DNA from: an uncultured Devosia sp.
Lineage (GTDB): Bacteria; Pseudomonadota; Alphaproteobacteria; Rhizobiales; Devosiaceae
NCBI GenBank assembly: GCA_946481445.1
Contig: CAMLOA010000156.1
Coordinates: 1-5,648, forward strand
Length of the DNA: 5,648 bases
Direction of reading: 5' to 3'
Part shown: piece by piece, positions 5,612-5,648 of the stretch
Layout: every line of letters begins with the position of its first letter
Numbering within the stretch: position 1 is the stretch's first letter
Translations under genes and position numbers: made by a program
The notes under the pieces: model-generated
What the model saw: only the letters and a program-made list of their open reading frames with translations
What the model was told of the DNA's origin: nothing
The model's database searches: none

Positions 5612-5648
5612 GGATGCCCTCAGAAAGACACCCCGGCGCGCCTTTCGG

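Noticed and set aside
5623..5646. GAAAG/CTTTC inverted repeat around a GC-rich core including GGCGCGCC
   Set aside because: It is only a 5-bp stem with a 14-nt loop and no T-run, at the window edge; too weak to call a terminator.

Overview
The window looks like chromosomal DNA of a high-GC alphaproteobacterium. A sphingomonad or a rhizobial-type genus is plausible, but I cannot name one. The evidence is two histidine kinases of the HWE/HisKA_2 superfamily, a CRP-family regulator with a GRRQIL motif common in that class, and a DUF883/holin-like membrane protein pair. That pair sits behind a near-perfect promoter for EcfG, the alphaproteobacterial general-stress sigma factor.

Left edge (1 to about 164): the minus strand encodes a fragment of a TonB-dependent receptor plug domain running off the left edge. 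It abuts head-on a CRP/FNR-family gene on the plus strand (to 668) that has lost its own N-terminal third. The join lies within about 144-164, where both reading frames look genuine. This is a real rearrangement or an assembly/amplification chimera.

Plus-strand block (691-4729): a membrane CHASE3-HisKA_2 histidine kinase (691-2175) overlaps by ATGA with a diacylglycerol-kinase-family lipid kinase (2172-3113). After a 98-bp gap comes a soluble GAF-PAS-HWE histidine kinase (3212-4729, GTG start). Neither kinase has a receiver domain or an adjacent response regulator, so both look like orphan sensors.

Minus-strand block (5590 down to 4755): an EcfG-type promoter (GGAAC-N16-CGTT, 5587-5611) drives a DUF883 (YqjD/ElaB-like) protein (5189-5554). 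Two bases later a small multi-pass holin-like (YqjE-like) membrane protein follows (4755-5186). This operon converges on the GAF-PAS-HWE kinase with only 25 bp between stop codons.

Taken together, the locus fits a stress-sensing neighbourhood. In alphaproteobacteria, HWE/HisKA_2 kinases commonly feed the PhyR-NepR-EcfG general stress response, and the right-hand operon carries that sigma factor's promoter signature. A weaker EcfG-like match (GCAAC-N16-CGTT) precedes the second kinase. The link from these kinases to EcfG is inference; the promoter motif and domain motifs are read directly. I see no RNA genes, CRISPR arrays or complete mobile elements.
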